This document shows positions 1-12,984 of a stretch of 64,000 nucleotides of DNA, piece after piece (the stretch's first letter is position 1; the number at the start of each line of letters is the position of its first letter). The translations under genes and the position numbers were made by a program. The DNA is taken from positions 126,616 to 190,615 of the forward strand of contig LUCM01004970.1 of the NCBI GenBank assembly GCA_008360955.1. Direction: 5' to 3'. The notes below the pieces were generated by a model. It made no database searches. It had not been told where the DNA came from and saw nothing but the letters and a program-made list of their open reading frames with translations. This DNA comes from Fasciolopsis buskii. Its lineage: Eukaryota > Platyhelminthes > Trematoda > Plagiorchiida > Fasciolidae.

Positions 1-287
1 CGGCTTCGGGTTCCATCGGCAGGACGGAGTATCGGACAAGAAGATTGGGGGAGTGTGACAACATACACGAACTCCTTCTGGCCTGGCAAATACGAATTTG
101 TTTATACGTACTCACTAAACGCAACTGATTATTTCTGAAAACAGCACCATCCTAGGTGTTCCTGTCCTACCAGTACAATCACAACGAATTTATACATTGT
201 CCCTTTTAACTCGCAACAAAATATCGTATCCTTTCCGACTCGTTTCTATTATTTATTGTTCCTCTTCTTGAGGATAGTTCGCATATT

Positions 288-460
288 ATTATGGATGATT
301 TCAATCATGCATCAACCCTACTACTGACTTCGTTTGATTTGACTGTTCTCTGCGTTCCTCCCACCGAAGGCGGTTCTATGTTAGATAGTTATTACCAACC
401 ACTCAGATTTCTTTTCCGTGAAACTGAATACCCCAATTTCCAGTAGTGATCATTGTCTGC
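288..460 (+). pseudogene. LINE endonuclease domain remnant (copy A)
   Basis: Carboxy half of an APE-type endonuclease. The frame at 291 carries MDDFNHAS, equivalent to the GDFN metal and substrate site with the first Gly changed to Asp. A different frame starting at 418 carries PISSSDHCLLLL with the SDH catalytic motif. The two parts lie in different frames, so at least one frameshift separates them. In LINEs this domain nicks the target DNA; this copy cannot do so. Confidence 0.6.
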
Positions 461-1146
461 TTCTGTTAAGGCTCAAAATATATTCTAGATCAGCCTTCCA
501 TTCCTTCATCCAAACAAATCGTCTCCGAAACGTTTCACACAACAGCCTCATTCCTCCTCAGAAATCCATTTCACACGCATCTGCTTGTTTCCCTTTTGAA
601 GCCCTGCTTAATGACAATGTCAGAATTTTACAAAGACGGCCAGCGCAATGTCTGATATCTGTACTATTCCTCTCAAACAGTCGGTTCAACTCTGAGTCAC
701 CGAAATCTCTAAGAAAACGTAAGAAGCACATCCTCAAATCCCGTCATAAATCAAGCGCGCGGTATATTTCAGACCTAGCAAAAGATGAAATCAAGTGCAT
801 CGACACTACATTAGACATCCAATTCATGAGTGGCAACAACAATCGATTCCTATGGCAAGGCATTCGATTGTTATTTGGGAAGAAGAAGAAACATGCGGGA
901 AAATCTGCGGATGTCGAAAGCATCAATCAAGCTTTCATCCATCCTTCCACTTATACCCCAGTCATATTTGGTTAGGGTGATGTCATTACGGTTACGGGCT
1001 TTTTCTAGAGAAAAGGTGCTCGACCTTATTCACACCACTAAAATTACCACAGGGGTTGATCCTAACAGTCTGTCCTCAGTTCTTTAAGACATGGTGCTGT
1101 GGCTCTGACGGATGCATTTACTTCTCTGATAAATTCATTATTTAGC

Positions 1147-1857
1147 TCGTCTTCTATCTCTGACTGTTGGAGACTCGTTCCTATTATTCCCATCCCAAAA
1201 TCTAACGGATCTGCTGCTCTATCAAAACGCGTTTGTCCCATCACCTCCACATCTTCTCGTCTTAAACTGACGGAGCGTCCTATAGGTTAGCGACTGCGTT
1301 CTTCCATGTATCCTCCTGATGACCATTTTCGTTTTGTCTATCGATTTATCAGGTACACTTTGGACTCTGTCGTCTCCCTCATTCACCATATTTGTAAGTC
1401 CTCAAACACATCGACGAAATCTGTGCGTTGCGCCATTCGAAAGCCTTTTCGTCAGCATTCGATTCGGTCCCACTGTCTCTTCCATTTCACAAACAGGAAA
1501 CATGTGGTTCTCGCAAAACATTACTAACATGGCTGTCTGATTATCATACTAACCGAACCCAGTGCAAATGAATGGACGATAAAACTCCAAAACCGTTGAT
1601 TAACAACTCCGGCGTCCTATAAGGTGTTGCTCGTTCACCGTTTCTCTTCTCTGCTCACATCAGCCACTCATCAACTAGCTCACCCTGTCATCTCTCAAGC
1701 CGTTCCGAACAACGATGATTTTCAAAGATTTTCCAACAAGCTGTCTTCTATCTACGATCCCCCCTTACAAGCTACTTTATATTTCAGCATACCTAAATTT
1801 TTCGAATACCTATTCTCTCTCCCGGTCAGCCCATCCCACTTAAGTGTATTTGCTTAA
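1147..1857 (+). pseudogene. LINE reverse transcriptase domain remnant (copy A)
   Basis: Finger and palm part of a non-LTR RT, readable only by switching frames. WRLVPIIPIPK marks the amino end, SSAFDSVP is motif A with its aspartate, NNSGVL is the start of motif B followed at once by an in-frame TAA, and NNDD stands where FADD or YADD is expected. The same breaks recur in copy B at 35467-36177, at a constant offset of 34,320 bases. Confidence 0.7.
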
Positions 1858-2513
1858 TTCAGAAATAATTATCAGGGTTGATTCTTTGAAATATATGGGA
1901 GTTACTTCTGAAAAATATTTGAACTGATCTTCTCACCTTTCTATCTGTGTAGAGAATCTCCGACGATCTTCATTTCAACTCAGGAAGTTTTGACACTACA
2001 AGGTTAAGCGAAGTACTATCTCCAACTTTGTATAGCAATGTATTTTCCTGGCCTCTCTTTACTTTCCTCCCTTCATATTTCCAGGTTTACTTAAAAAATG
2101 CTTTAAAATTATTTGCCATGTTCTATGGGACTTCTATAACACTGTGTGTTTTGTTCTTCAGTCTGTGTGATCAGCATTTTTCAGAATGTGAGAAATTTGC
2201 TCACGGAATGTTTTTACAAATCCCATGCATCCTCTGCACCACGATCTTTCCAAGTGGCGCCTTCGTGTTTCTTCGCAATCGACTTTTCTTTCTATAACCT
2301 CGAGAATCAATATCTATAGGAACTGCACTATCCCATATTCAGCACGTGGTTTGACAAATCTTGATCGGGTTTCAGCCGAATTCGCCATCATCATTTGCTA
2401 ATTTTTTTCCTCGATCAGATTTTTTGTATTTTTTTAGTTGATGATTGTATTTTTGTTTTATTCATTTATTTTTTCCTATTTCATTTTTACCCCTAAATTT
2501 TTTGACTGAAATG

Positions 2514-5500
2514 CAACGTTATTTAATGTGCGCAAAAGTCTACACAAAACAATACAATGCATATGCCCAATCATCTTAGTACATTGGATCGTACCTGTGT
2601 ATACCAGCAGAACGAAACAAATACACTTGCCACTGTCTGCCTACGAACGCCATAAGAGGTGTACTTGGCAAGTTTTATCTCCCATATAAAGTATGAAGTT
2701 AACTAAACAAGCGTTTGGAATGATGTGTTTTAGACGACTGTTGCACTGAGGGCTTTTAACCTGAGTCACTCGTTTTAACCTACTTTAGCTAATGTCGGTT
2801 CGGTTTCAAGCACTGGTCACTAATAGTGAACCCAAGGATAAGTTATAGGCGCATACGAATGCGGCTAACGGCTACCTTCTCGGCTGCCACAGATGAATTC
2901 AGAACCGGTTAAGAAATTGTAAGCTGAAAAGCAAATCCAGGGTAAGTTACCGTGGTTTTCCAATTACTTTGCTTAATCAAAGTCAAGTCATCTCGGCTCG
3001 CTCATGTGTACGCGCGTGCGAGATTGAGCTGGAGAGAGGGAGATATGTTCCTGGACATTCCAATGCAATCCTGTACCCCTTGTGCGCAGGACTGTGAAGA
3101 TAAATTTGTAATTTGCTGCTCACGGTTCATTCACTTGTCAGTTTGCACTAAAAACTGTCATAATTTTGCGGTACCACAAAATAGTTGTTACATGTATTTT
3201 ATTGATGAAATATTTCATTCAAGCAATTCTGTTTCACCTGGATTATTGAAAAGCCTGAAAGAACTGTTGAATTCCCATAGCAGATCTCTCCAAGTTTGAT
3301 ACGTGTGCAAACAGAGCATGCATTGTCTGTGCGATCGTTCTTAAACCCTTTTAATCGTGAAGCTTCGCACACAGATAGCGAATCCCTATAAATCTTTAGT
3401 CAATCTGATGCCCTGAAGTGCACACTTGTGGCCTCGTTTTTTGCTCATCACTTGCATAAAAATGCTGCTGTAAGGGTCTTCCATCAAAGCAATATCAAGA
3501 ATGGAAGTAAAATTGCAAACATAATTCAATACAGATGACTGCAAGACCGGTAAAAAGCTATTTCGTTATTTGTGAGAAGAATGATTGCTAAGGTTCAAAT
3601 TAAAATTCATGCCATAATGGGAGGTTGCAAATAAAAAACCACAGAACAGGCTCCGAAAGTTCTATAAAAATAAGAGAAATACGTGAGTCGTGTTCAAAAC
3701 GTGTTTCGGCTGTCATTTAATCCGCGACGCTGCAAACTGAATATCGTTATAGACAGTAAAATTCTTCATCTATTTTCCCGGAATTAAACTTCGACAACGA
3801 CACAAAATAGGTGGCGGTGGATAAACAAGGGTATAAAATTTCAGAAAAAAATAAATTGACTTATGTTAAATTTCAAAAAAGGAATTGATGAACGATCTTC
3901 ACTGGAGAATCGACTGTGATGATTCTTCGAAAAAAGTCATGCACTAAATGAATTACTAAGACAATATGAGTTCATACGTCTAATTAACTAACTTGCACAA
4001 TGCGGCCATATCGGAAAATGTAACTAACAAAAGCCTTTTTGAGAAATGTCTTGAGAAAATGATCCGCACTAGACTATTATGCCGAACGGAATGCAGAGAG
4101 ACGCATGTCTCCGGGAAAAGTCGAGTACATCTCATAACTATTGACTAGGACGGCAGGCCGGCGGGTTCTCCCAACAGCAACACAGGGATGCTAATGACGC
4201 AGAGTAATTGAATGAAGACGGTTGCTATAAGGATTGATCACCAAAAGTTATTCATTGCAGATGCGTCATAACTGCATTCTAATCACGTGCACTAAGCAAG
4301 AAGAGAAGTATGGAGATGACGAAAGTTATATTTCGCTTCTATTAGAGTCACTTTGGGATCGTCCGTGTGACTGGTTCAGCACGGTTTTTTGGAATATACA
4401 CCTGCGTGCCAGCGAGGGAGACGAAAACACATTCTGACAACATCCACTAATATTGACCAGCACGTGCATTTAGTCCAAATGAGGGAGCACCAAAGTGCAG
4501 ATGAGTGGGAAGGATTTGTGAGAATATTTTGTGCAAATAGACAGTTGAAAATTTCGTGAAATCATTGAATAGTTATCTTTTGAAGTATTCCACTTATTCC
4601 AAGTGACCTGTGGTGTACCGGAAGATGAAAATGACAAACAACTAGAAATAAATGACGTTCACCTGCAAGAGCCATGTTCACGATTCGAATCGGGGAACGA
4701 ATTCCAGTACCAGGATAAACGTACAATAATCATCGTCAGACAAAATATTGTGATGCTATTAAAATTTCGTCCATTACCATTCTTAAGGCTATAATACTTG
4801 AGAGATATTGATTAGCATCAGTAAACATCAATTTAGTTACGAGTTTCCCTTTGTGGATCGTAAAAGAACCAGTTAAATAAGGGTGGCACTGGCTGTCTGG
4901 ATAAACGTATTTAAACATGTAGGTGATGTCCTACTGAAATGTGAAAGTTTCGTGCGCGTTTTTGAAAGGGTCTTCGGATTCATCGTGATATGCGTCGACA
5001 AATGATTACAAATGGCTCGTTCAATGGCAGGATTTAATGTACCAAGTATTTCACCCATGAATACGAGTGCAATTTTAGGCTGGAGATAATCAAATGTTAA
5101 CTAGGCTATTTTGTGGTAAGTGAGTTCTCATAATTTTGGTCGATCACAAACCAGGAAAGTTTCTTTTGAAAAGGATCAAAGTTGGATTTTCCCCAGACGT
5201 AATTTAAGAGCGATTAGTTTATTGCTATGACAATGATGCAATAAGCCAAACGGTAATATATTTTGATGCAAAAATGTAGAGACAAAGAAAATGAGTCAAA
5301 AATCTTGGTCTATTTAAAATTTTGTATTCAACTAAAGTCGTTATTTAAACCTAAGCAAGTTACTATTTACATCCAACTGAGCAAATAAGCTTTACCAAAA
5401 GCATGGTTTCACAGAGGAAATCAAACATGTCCGATAGTGCAAATGAAGCCACTTATATTTATGTTGAAATTTTAGGACAAGTGTCCTTTTCTTTAATTCT

Positions 5501-7582
5501 GACGTAGATTACTACCGATTATTCATGCACCATCGTTCAGACAAACCTGAATAGCAAATGAACGCTTTGAGTGCCAGCGGATATGACGTTTGCTTAAACT
5601 TAAAGTAACGTAGAAAATATATTTATCCTTTACAGTAGCAAAAAATGCTAAGTGCCTTGATCTGGGACCCTGTTGCTTTTGTTGTTGGGTGTGTGGCTTT
5701 TGGTGACCCGCTAATCACTCACAAATTGGATTTTTCTAAGAGGAAATGCTTCGGAAAATTAGTTCAGTATTCCACTTCTGTCCAGCATGTTAGATGGTAC
5801 ACGAATAAATTGAGGAAAGTTTTACAGATGAATCAAAATAGAAAGCATCATGCATGGGGAAATTTTGTCGTTGTATTTACAGAAATGGCTTATGATGGGG
5901 AAAAATTCCCAGTTCTCCGTGAAAAAAGAAATACACATTCAAATATGTTTTCTTTGCTGTTGTCTACTGAAGCAGAAAGTGTCTAAATGACCTTTGTTGC
6001 AAGATCCCCACAGGGTATGAGAGTGATTTAATATTTTATTTTAATTGCGTGCGCTTGATCTGTTCCGGGTGTGGTTTTTCTAGGCTCCACGTAGACATAT
6101 GCATGCAGGCTATTATCAAAATATTTCACATAGAGAACCCTTTGCTTTTCAGCTAATCAATATGAAACAGCAGTGTTTTCATGTGGGTTGCTTGGACCCG
6201 AAGAGAGCCATCCAAAATAACGACTGCAATATTGTACTGTACTGTATTGTGTTGTATAGACACTAAATTATAGACCTATTGGATGAAATAATATAAGCAT
6301 TTCCGGTACTGTCACTCCAGTTGATGACACCCTTAACAAACTGCAAGACACTTGGAGTCTAGGTGTGCATAATTTGGAATAGGCTAACTTTACTTGTATA
6401 TTATACAGTAGGCAACTTTCACGGTTGCAATATGAAACTAAGTTCACAAACTCCAGGTTATTTTAACAGGTGTGTTTGGAAATTCGTTTCGCTACCCTTC
6501 ACAGCTAATTTGTGATGCATTTTCAGGACCGGCACTAGGTGGACGGACAAAAACAACTGTCAAAGGGAGAATGCACTTTTAATGCCAGTGCTAGACTGGT
6601 GTAATAGTTATGGTATGCTCCTTTATAATTCGCGCGCGTGACTTTCGTTGGAGAACCGATCGGGTTTTTGTGGTCCGGTTTGTCGTGAAGTGGAATGATG
6701 AATGATTCTATTAAACGAGAAATCTCCCATTTCACCTCCGAGTGTTACTTTCTTAACAGATCAGACAGCGGACAACACATTGATGATATACAGCGTCACA
6801 TTAATCAAGAAATTTGTCTGGAATCGTTTTAATCTGCAAAAGCGCGCTCCAGGTAAATAGTTGGATGGTGAAGTAAACAGTCAGAATGAGCTAACCCTTC
6901 CGTTTACTGACTCTCTTGGGTAGATCGACCCTGAATTTTAACAGCAAAACCGATATTTCTGATTAATTTTGCAAAATGCTGTTCACTTGATTGGTCGTGA
7001 AATTTTCCTATGCGAATAACAATATACCATTTTCTCACTAAAGTAATTCAGCTGAGAAGAAATAAACTGTCTGGAAATTCCATTCGATGTCCTCTTCCAG
7101 GCTTCTCGGAAAAGAAAGTAGTAGTTTCCAAACGAGCTAATTGATCGTGAAAATTGATATTAGGAGTATCAGCTGCCCTGTGGAAAAGCTACTCCTTTCG
7201 ATCGCGCTTAAAGGTGAGAACCGTTTGAATGAAATAATTTGATTTCTTTGTTTTTGTCTCGAAAACGTAGTCAAAATAAGTGGGCCAAAATTTTAAAAAA
7301 AGACAAGTGGCATAAAGAAAGTTGGCGGTATAAATTTGCACGAGCCAGTGGGTAAGAATCTATTCATTAGTACGAAACATCTACAAAATAACGCTTTAAT
7401 TATAATTCTGAAATGAACAACTGCATGTGAGTGACTTAACGCAACTGTCAAATCGTCCGACTTGCGATATCAACATCTGACTCGCCACCGGAAACCATAA
7501 AATAGTTGATTCATCCTTGTCTGAAATTATCCCCGCGCGTGTTAAGGTCAAAAACCCAAGGACGAACGACCGTGATTGGAAG
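2514..7582. other. No supported gene or repeat
   Basis: About 5 kb of AT-rich sequence. The longest open frames (2952-3299 and 5645-5986, plus strand) resemble no family I know, lack convincing splice sites at both ends, and are of a length expected by chance. A short TACTG-like run sits near 6228-6255. Nothing else stands out. Confidence 0.5.
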
Positions 7583-7609
7583 ATGTGCGCTGCTGCTGAT
7601 GAAACTGGT
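7583..7609 (+). CDS. Candidate first coding exon (start Met plus 5' splice site)
   Basis: An ATG followed by eight codons (MCAAADETG) runs straight into GTAAGT, a perfect 5' splice site, with a T-rich stretch just downstream. The exon ends in phase 0. The next plus-strand candidate, 8243-8416, begins in phase 0 after a cag acceptor, so the two can be joined in frame into a short, hydrophilic 67-residue protein. This is circumstantial: short ATG-plus-donor combinations occur by chance, and I recognise no family. Confidence 0.25.
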
Positions 7610-8242
7610 GTAAGTTTTGTTTCTTTTTCACCGTAGAGTTAGTTGTTAGCACAGTTTGGAGAATTGTTGGAAAATCTTCCGTTTTCGATTCCGGTATTAG
7701 CTTTGTGGGCATGTACTCAGTTGTAGTTAAATATTTAGTAAAACCCGCATGATTAAATTACTAACATATGACTTTCGGTTTATTAGAAAATCTATATTCT
7801 GTTCTCGTTGTTAAATTTTAGATTTCACTGTTCGTTTACACAAACTGGTCCAAAAAGTCAACATTTAGTTTATAAGTAAAAACTGAGTAAGATTTATTAT
7901 GAAATCAGTGAGCTTTGATAGTATCCAAACATTTCTGCTAGTGAGAAACTTTCGGCCGCCTTTTCATAATTAATTATAATCTTTGCATTCTAGAACAATG
8001 ATTTCTACCTGGACAAGACCGCTGAACACAATATGCTTGGTTCCTTTTTAAATAGCATTCTCTGCTGAACCGGGTAGTGAATGAGATGCATGCTTCAATG
8101 TAACACAAAAAGCAACAGAAACGTCCACTACTGTAAAGTCGACCAGCTGGCTGAACTAATAAAGTGATGTTGAAATATCCGCTGCATTTAAAATCCATCT
8201 CAAGGGGAATAGATTCAATGTAACTGTTCATCGTGTGAACAG

Positions 8243-8416
8243 GAATACCGAAGGACTGGCCATGTATCCATTGAGACGCCGGGCACGAGTGAGCAGTCCA
8301 TAAACCTACGGGCTTTAGTTACTTTCCCCAACGAAGTGGAACAAACTGACCACGAAGAATTGCATGGGGATGATACGGTTGTGGGACGAAATACGGCAAT
8401 TAAAAACTACCCATAA
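8243..8416 (+). CDS. Candidate exon, acidic hydrophilic peptide, unknown
   Basis: Follows a tgtgaacag acceptor and stays open for 57 codons to TAA at 8414-8416. The peptide starts EYRRTGHVSIETPGTSEQ and is rich in Glu, Asp, Thr and Asn, without a membrane segment or known motif. The frame is also open upstream of the acceptor back to 8213. It is in phase with the start exon at 7583-7609. No homologue recognised. Confidence 0.25.
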   Translation, partial: EYRRTGHVSIETPGTSEQSINLRALVTFPNEVEQTDHEELHGDDTVVGRNTAIKNYP

Positions 8417-11400
8417 ATTTTCGAAATAATGTTTCCTTAATTAATTTTGGTGACGTTTGCACCGCACCTATTTACTTAACGAATTGTGAAGGTTTACGTT
8501 ACTGTGACCATTGGGCACTTGAAGTTTAAGTTTCGAAGACTGACAGTTTCAACACCAAGCTGGACGACTAAATGGAGCCAAAAATCATCAACCTGGGCAT
8601 TGAAGCAGGCTGATGCAAGAAGGCATTGGGAAGTGACAAAGATTTTCGCAAGTTGCGTGCGTGCTTATTGTAACTTACCTGCACAAAGCCTAACAAACTT
8701 TACTCCACCTTTTCCAGCGTAATAAGATACAGCTGTTCAAGAACGTATCCAATTCCATTATTGTTCTCCCAAAGAGTAAAATAAAATAATCAAGGACGGA
8801 ATTGTTGAAAAGCGGAATTTTTCATAATAAAACTAGTGCAATTTATGCCAAAGACCAAGGTATTCAGACAGGCAGTCGAAAGAAATTCTTGACTGTTTCG
8901 GATGTTCTCACTACTGATAGCCGTGTTTCAAGTGGAAATCGGATTTATTCCATTGCCAATAATTCTGACTGCCTTTTTGGCCTGATCGTTGAATGACATT
9001 TTTGTTTATCGATCATAAATGAACAACAGCTCGCAGAGCGAGTTGAGTTTTGATTTCCTCCAAAGATGGGCAATATTTCACATTCTTGATTTTGCTATCT
9101 TTCTTGTTGACCAAGATAAGAGGAAAGTGACGGTGTCCAGAAAAAACAACAAGATTTTCGTCTTGGAAAATTAATTTTTTCCCTTCTGTCTTTCAATTTC
9201 CTCCGAAATCTGAATTTGAATTTCTAAGCAATTTAATCATTCTATTCTGGCCGCGATATTCTGACCAAAAACGTTTGAAAGGAAAATATTATTCGATTTT
9301 CGTGGTTTGTTCTCTTGGAGACTGGCTCATTGGCCGACTTGTAATAAATGGTTCCTTTCCGATCGTATTTTATCAGTCAACTTGAACGTTTTTCTTTCTG
9401 TTGCCTAGTGTTTTGTTCTTTACAAATTGCATACCACAGACGGCAATTGCCCTTTTGCCAACCGCTACCTTCACCTTCTCTTGTTTTGGTTTTTCAAACT
9501 TCTAGTGTGCATTAAGCCACTTTTGTAGTGTAACGACTGTCCACAAAAATTGCGTCTCTAATACATTGCTAAATGTTGTCAGAAACAATTTAGCTTATCA
9601 GGAAAACTGAGCAATTAAGGGCAGCGCCGCAAGGCTATAGTAACAGAGAACGTACCATACGTTCTTCCGGTTGCACAGGGTAGCTTGTGCGTGGCTTATT
9701 TGTCTCTAAAACCTTATTCCGATTGGTCAGAAACAAACTTAATTATCTGATGTCGTTCATATTAATGATAACACTGGAAATCAGGTTTGTATTACACTTG
9801 TCTTAACAATGATGCCCTCAGCAATGTACGTCCCACTTATGTAAAGCACACTGAGCGTTTTGTAAGGAGTACTCTACGGTTCACCACTACATTTTGAAGC
9901 GCATTTTAAGTTGTTCCCCACTTTCTCAATGGTATATTTCCTAATCTTTTGTCCTAGCAGTACACACACACACACTGCAGTGATGTTGTATAGTCTAACA
10001 ACACTACGGGTTATTGTGCCATATCGGGAACAAATTTTCAGATCATTGTAAATCATGAAATCTCTGAAATACAGCAACGCTGGCTGATCGCTAATTGCTT
10101 TTTAACAGTCCAAAGCTTCTCACACCTCATCCAGAAATCCTGCAATTAAATCGGTTTACCTAAATAATGAAAACGGCACGTCTGATAAGGAGCAATATCG
10201 ATTGTGTCTATGAAATTATTAGGATCGGTCTTCCCGACTGACTATAAGGAAGCACTCAGGGGGGTTAAGATTACTCGAAAAATTCTACCCAGAATCTCGA
10301 ATAAATTTTATTTTTCTAATGAACACTCGTGCCGTAAGGCTTGGAAGGGAACTTTTCGCTCATGGCAAGGTTATTTTGTTTAGTGTTCTCTCTTAGTACG
10401 CACTGTTGCGCGACCACCAACAAAAACATTATAAACAATTTTCCGGTTAAAGCTTCAAACTAGAGGTGTTCGACATGTAATATCATAGATTAGATCAAAC
10501 AATTTCATGCAATCGTATTCAACGTCAATCGAACAAATATATCGATAGACAGAGTAACTGGCATAATCCCAGATATGGTCAATGTGATATCACAAATCCA
10601 GCATATCCGGTAGTGTTGACAAGATAAATGCAGATCGTGCACAATATCAAACAACTTTTAGAAATTTTGATATGGTATGTCGAACGGCCAGTGTCTGGAC
10701 AAAGTGAACTTACTGTTTTGTCAGTCGGCCGCTCTGAATGACGGCTAAGATTTTATAGTGGATGCGCAACTGTCAGATACTAAATGTATCAATTGGTTGA
10801 TATTTTTCGTCCATTTGTAGGATAATATTTTGACGAATTAAGCAGGAACGTTCTGGCCCAAGTAAGGATGTCACAGAGTTTTGAAGCGGAAATAATTTAA
10901 TTGCAATTTGATTTTTTCTCTAATGTTGTATTATTTCCGAGGGGTCGCTAAAAGTACCAGTCAATGATGGTTGTTCGTTTTGATTTGTGATAATCTTGAT
11001 TGGAACACTTTCTGATTGCACTACCTAAAATGTTGGACCAGGTTTGTCTGTTCAATTACACCGAGCAGCGCAACCGAAATCAATTACGAAAAAAAAAACA
11101 AGCTGACGAACTAACCAGCTCATAAGATTTATTCGGGGCTTTGATTTACCCAAGTTAATGTCGGCTGCTTATATGAAGGTGAAAAAGTTTTCTGTCATGT
11201 ATTTTCAGTTTTTTGCTATTCCAATTATTAAAGATAAAATAGACTGGGTTAAACCTCCATGGATGCGCCCGAGGCTGACAAGAATGAAAGCCTCAGGAAG
11301 AGGCAATGCCGTGGTCAGTCGATTTATCATTGAATACTTATGTGCAATACGCTATGCAATCATGACCAGATTACCTGTGGAAACAAGGCTGCACATGTCA

Positions 11401-12960
11401 CTTGCTTTCGTATACGCCAGAATCCACAGAAAACGGGTGATAATCGCCTAACCGTTCATCGTGCTCAAATTAGTACTAACGCAAAAGTTATCTACTCGGT
11501 CTCTGGCAGATTTGCAACTGTCTATCTTTAGCACTCTCAAACATGAGAACATTAAGGTTGACAGGAAAACTTCACAACAATTAGGAACGGTTTGTAGGAC
11601 TTCAGTTACTTGCCTTCTGTTTCAGATAGGACTTACTTTATAAAATGTGGCTATAGAAAGGCCATAAAAATCGGTTCCAGTCCTTGAGTATGTGAGAGTG
11701 ATAGCTTGTAAAATACAAGAAACCATTGTCGATTTTTGCTTCAAGCAAATGTTACCCAAAAGAATAAAATATATCCAATTCAAGGTTGCTTGTAGCAAAT
11801 CACCTAATCAAGTTTTTCAACTATTTTAGGCGATCACCTTTTTCATGTTTCATTCGAAACTGTTGTTTCTCAAGCATCACTGCACCAATTCTCCTTTTGA
11901 ACAGGCGGTTGATAGAAGCTGGCATGGACGTTTCGCGTCTCCACTTCATACCGACCAGAAGTTGTGTTTTCCATTAGCTAACTAATCAAACCAGCTTTCG
12001 TATAGGGTCAAAACAATGGTTCTTTTTGTTAGACTGTCAGAAAAACGCCATCAGAATAACACAATATGAAACAAAAGAACCATTTGAAATAATGGTTAAT
12101 TTAGCTACATTATCATTGGGAGAGATTTTCCAAATATATTTAACCCACTAATGAGTTAAAAGTTGCTCAGAATTGCTGGTCCTTATGGTTTAAGTGGATT
12201 TTTAATTTTCGAACACAACGTGAATTTTTTCCCATTAAATTATTGTTCTTTAGCTGAAAGTTCGTTTTCAAAAAGAGGCATTATGCCCTTTCGGTGCACA
12301 TATAAATGACAGGATGCACGGTTCAATCTAAAATGTTTTCGAAGGTCATTTAGATTGGCCTAGAGGTTTCCTGTGCTCAGGTCCCGTCTGATGATTAGGA
12401 AAAAGGAATCAGTTATGAGTTCTGGTCTTATATTGACAAAAGAGACAATGTAGAGCGGCAATTAAGGAGGCTTTAAAGATACAGTAAGGTTACAGTTGTC
12501 AAGCCTCAGAGAAGCAGAAGTTAAAAACAGTAGAAAGAATGCTATGATTCGCCGACTGCCTTTCACAATCCATCTTTCACACTCAAACATCAGATCATCA
12601 GGCCCATCTTCCACTCAGGCTGCACCAGACTCGAGTTTTAATCTTATTAAAGCTCGTCAGTTGCAGATGTTCTCTGTCTCGACCGAGGTTTTAACTCGGA
12701 CATTCCAATTGTAGGCTTATCTTACTACGGCGTAGGCAGCTCTCGTACAAGGCATTCAGTCAGTCGTAGAATCCTTCACTCTCATACACCACTGGCAAGT
12801 GATTGTAAGTGCCATATAGAAAATATCAAATGCCAAGGGGAGTTGTGGAGAAGGCCTGACTTGATGGGAGGGATTTTATCGGAGTTAACAAGAAATGTAC
12901 CGTGTCTCCATTCTAGGCTGGCTGGTAATTCGAACGAAATGTGGACAATTTTAGCTCGGT
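8417..12960. other. No supported gene; AC microsatellite
   Basis: Apart from a tiny (AC)7 run at 9962-9975 there is no recognisable element. One perfect minus-strand donor (CAG then GTAAGT, exon end at 8679) follows an 18-codon open stretch back to an acceptor at 8733. That is too short to call. The plus-strand frames at 11158-11451 and 12496-12714 show no family resemblance. Confidence 0.45.
9962..9975. repeat. (AC)7 microsatellite
   Basis: Seven perfect AC units. Confidence 0.9.
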
Positions 12961-12984
12961 AATTCGGTATAGTCTGGACTTAAG

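Larger units (their letters stand above)
1..2513 (+). mobile_element. CR1/Jockey-like LINE, copy A (decayed, 5' end outside window or truncated)
   Basis: Remnant of the single large ORF of a non-LTR retrotransposon. In order I see an apurinic-type endonuclease remnant (a MDDFNHAS stretch at 291-314 matching the family GDFN motif, and the SDH catalytic motif at 445-453), then the RT amino end (WRLVPIIPIPKSNGSAA near 1165-1215), RT motif A (SSAFDSVP near 1456-1480), a motif-B region near 1605-1650 (NNSGVL, a stop, then GVARSPFLF) and a degenerate motif C (NNDDFQRFS near 1705-1735). The 3' end is T-rich and closes with TTTTTTGACTGAAATGC at about 2497-2513. Several frameshifts and stops break the frame, so no protein is made. 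The first 150 bases cannot be assigned securely. The clade call (CR1/Jockey-like rather than RTE) rests on the motif-B layout and the short 3' tail. Confidence 0.8.
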
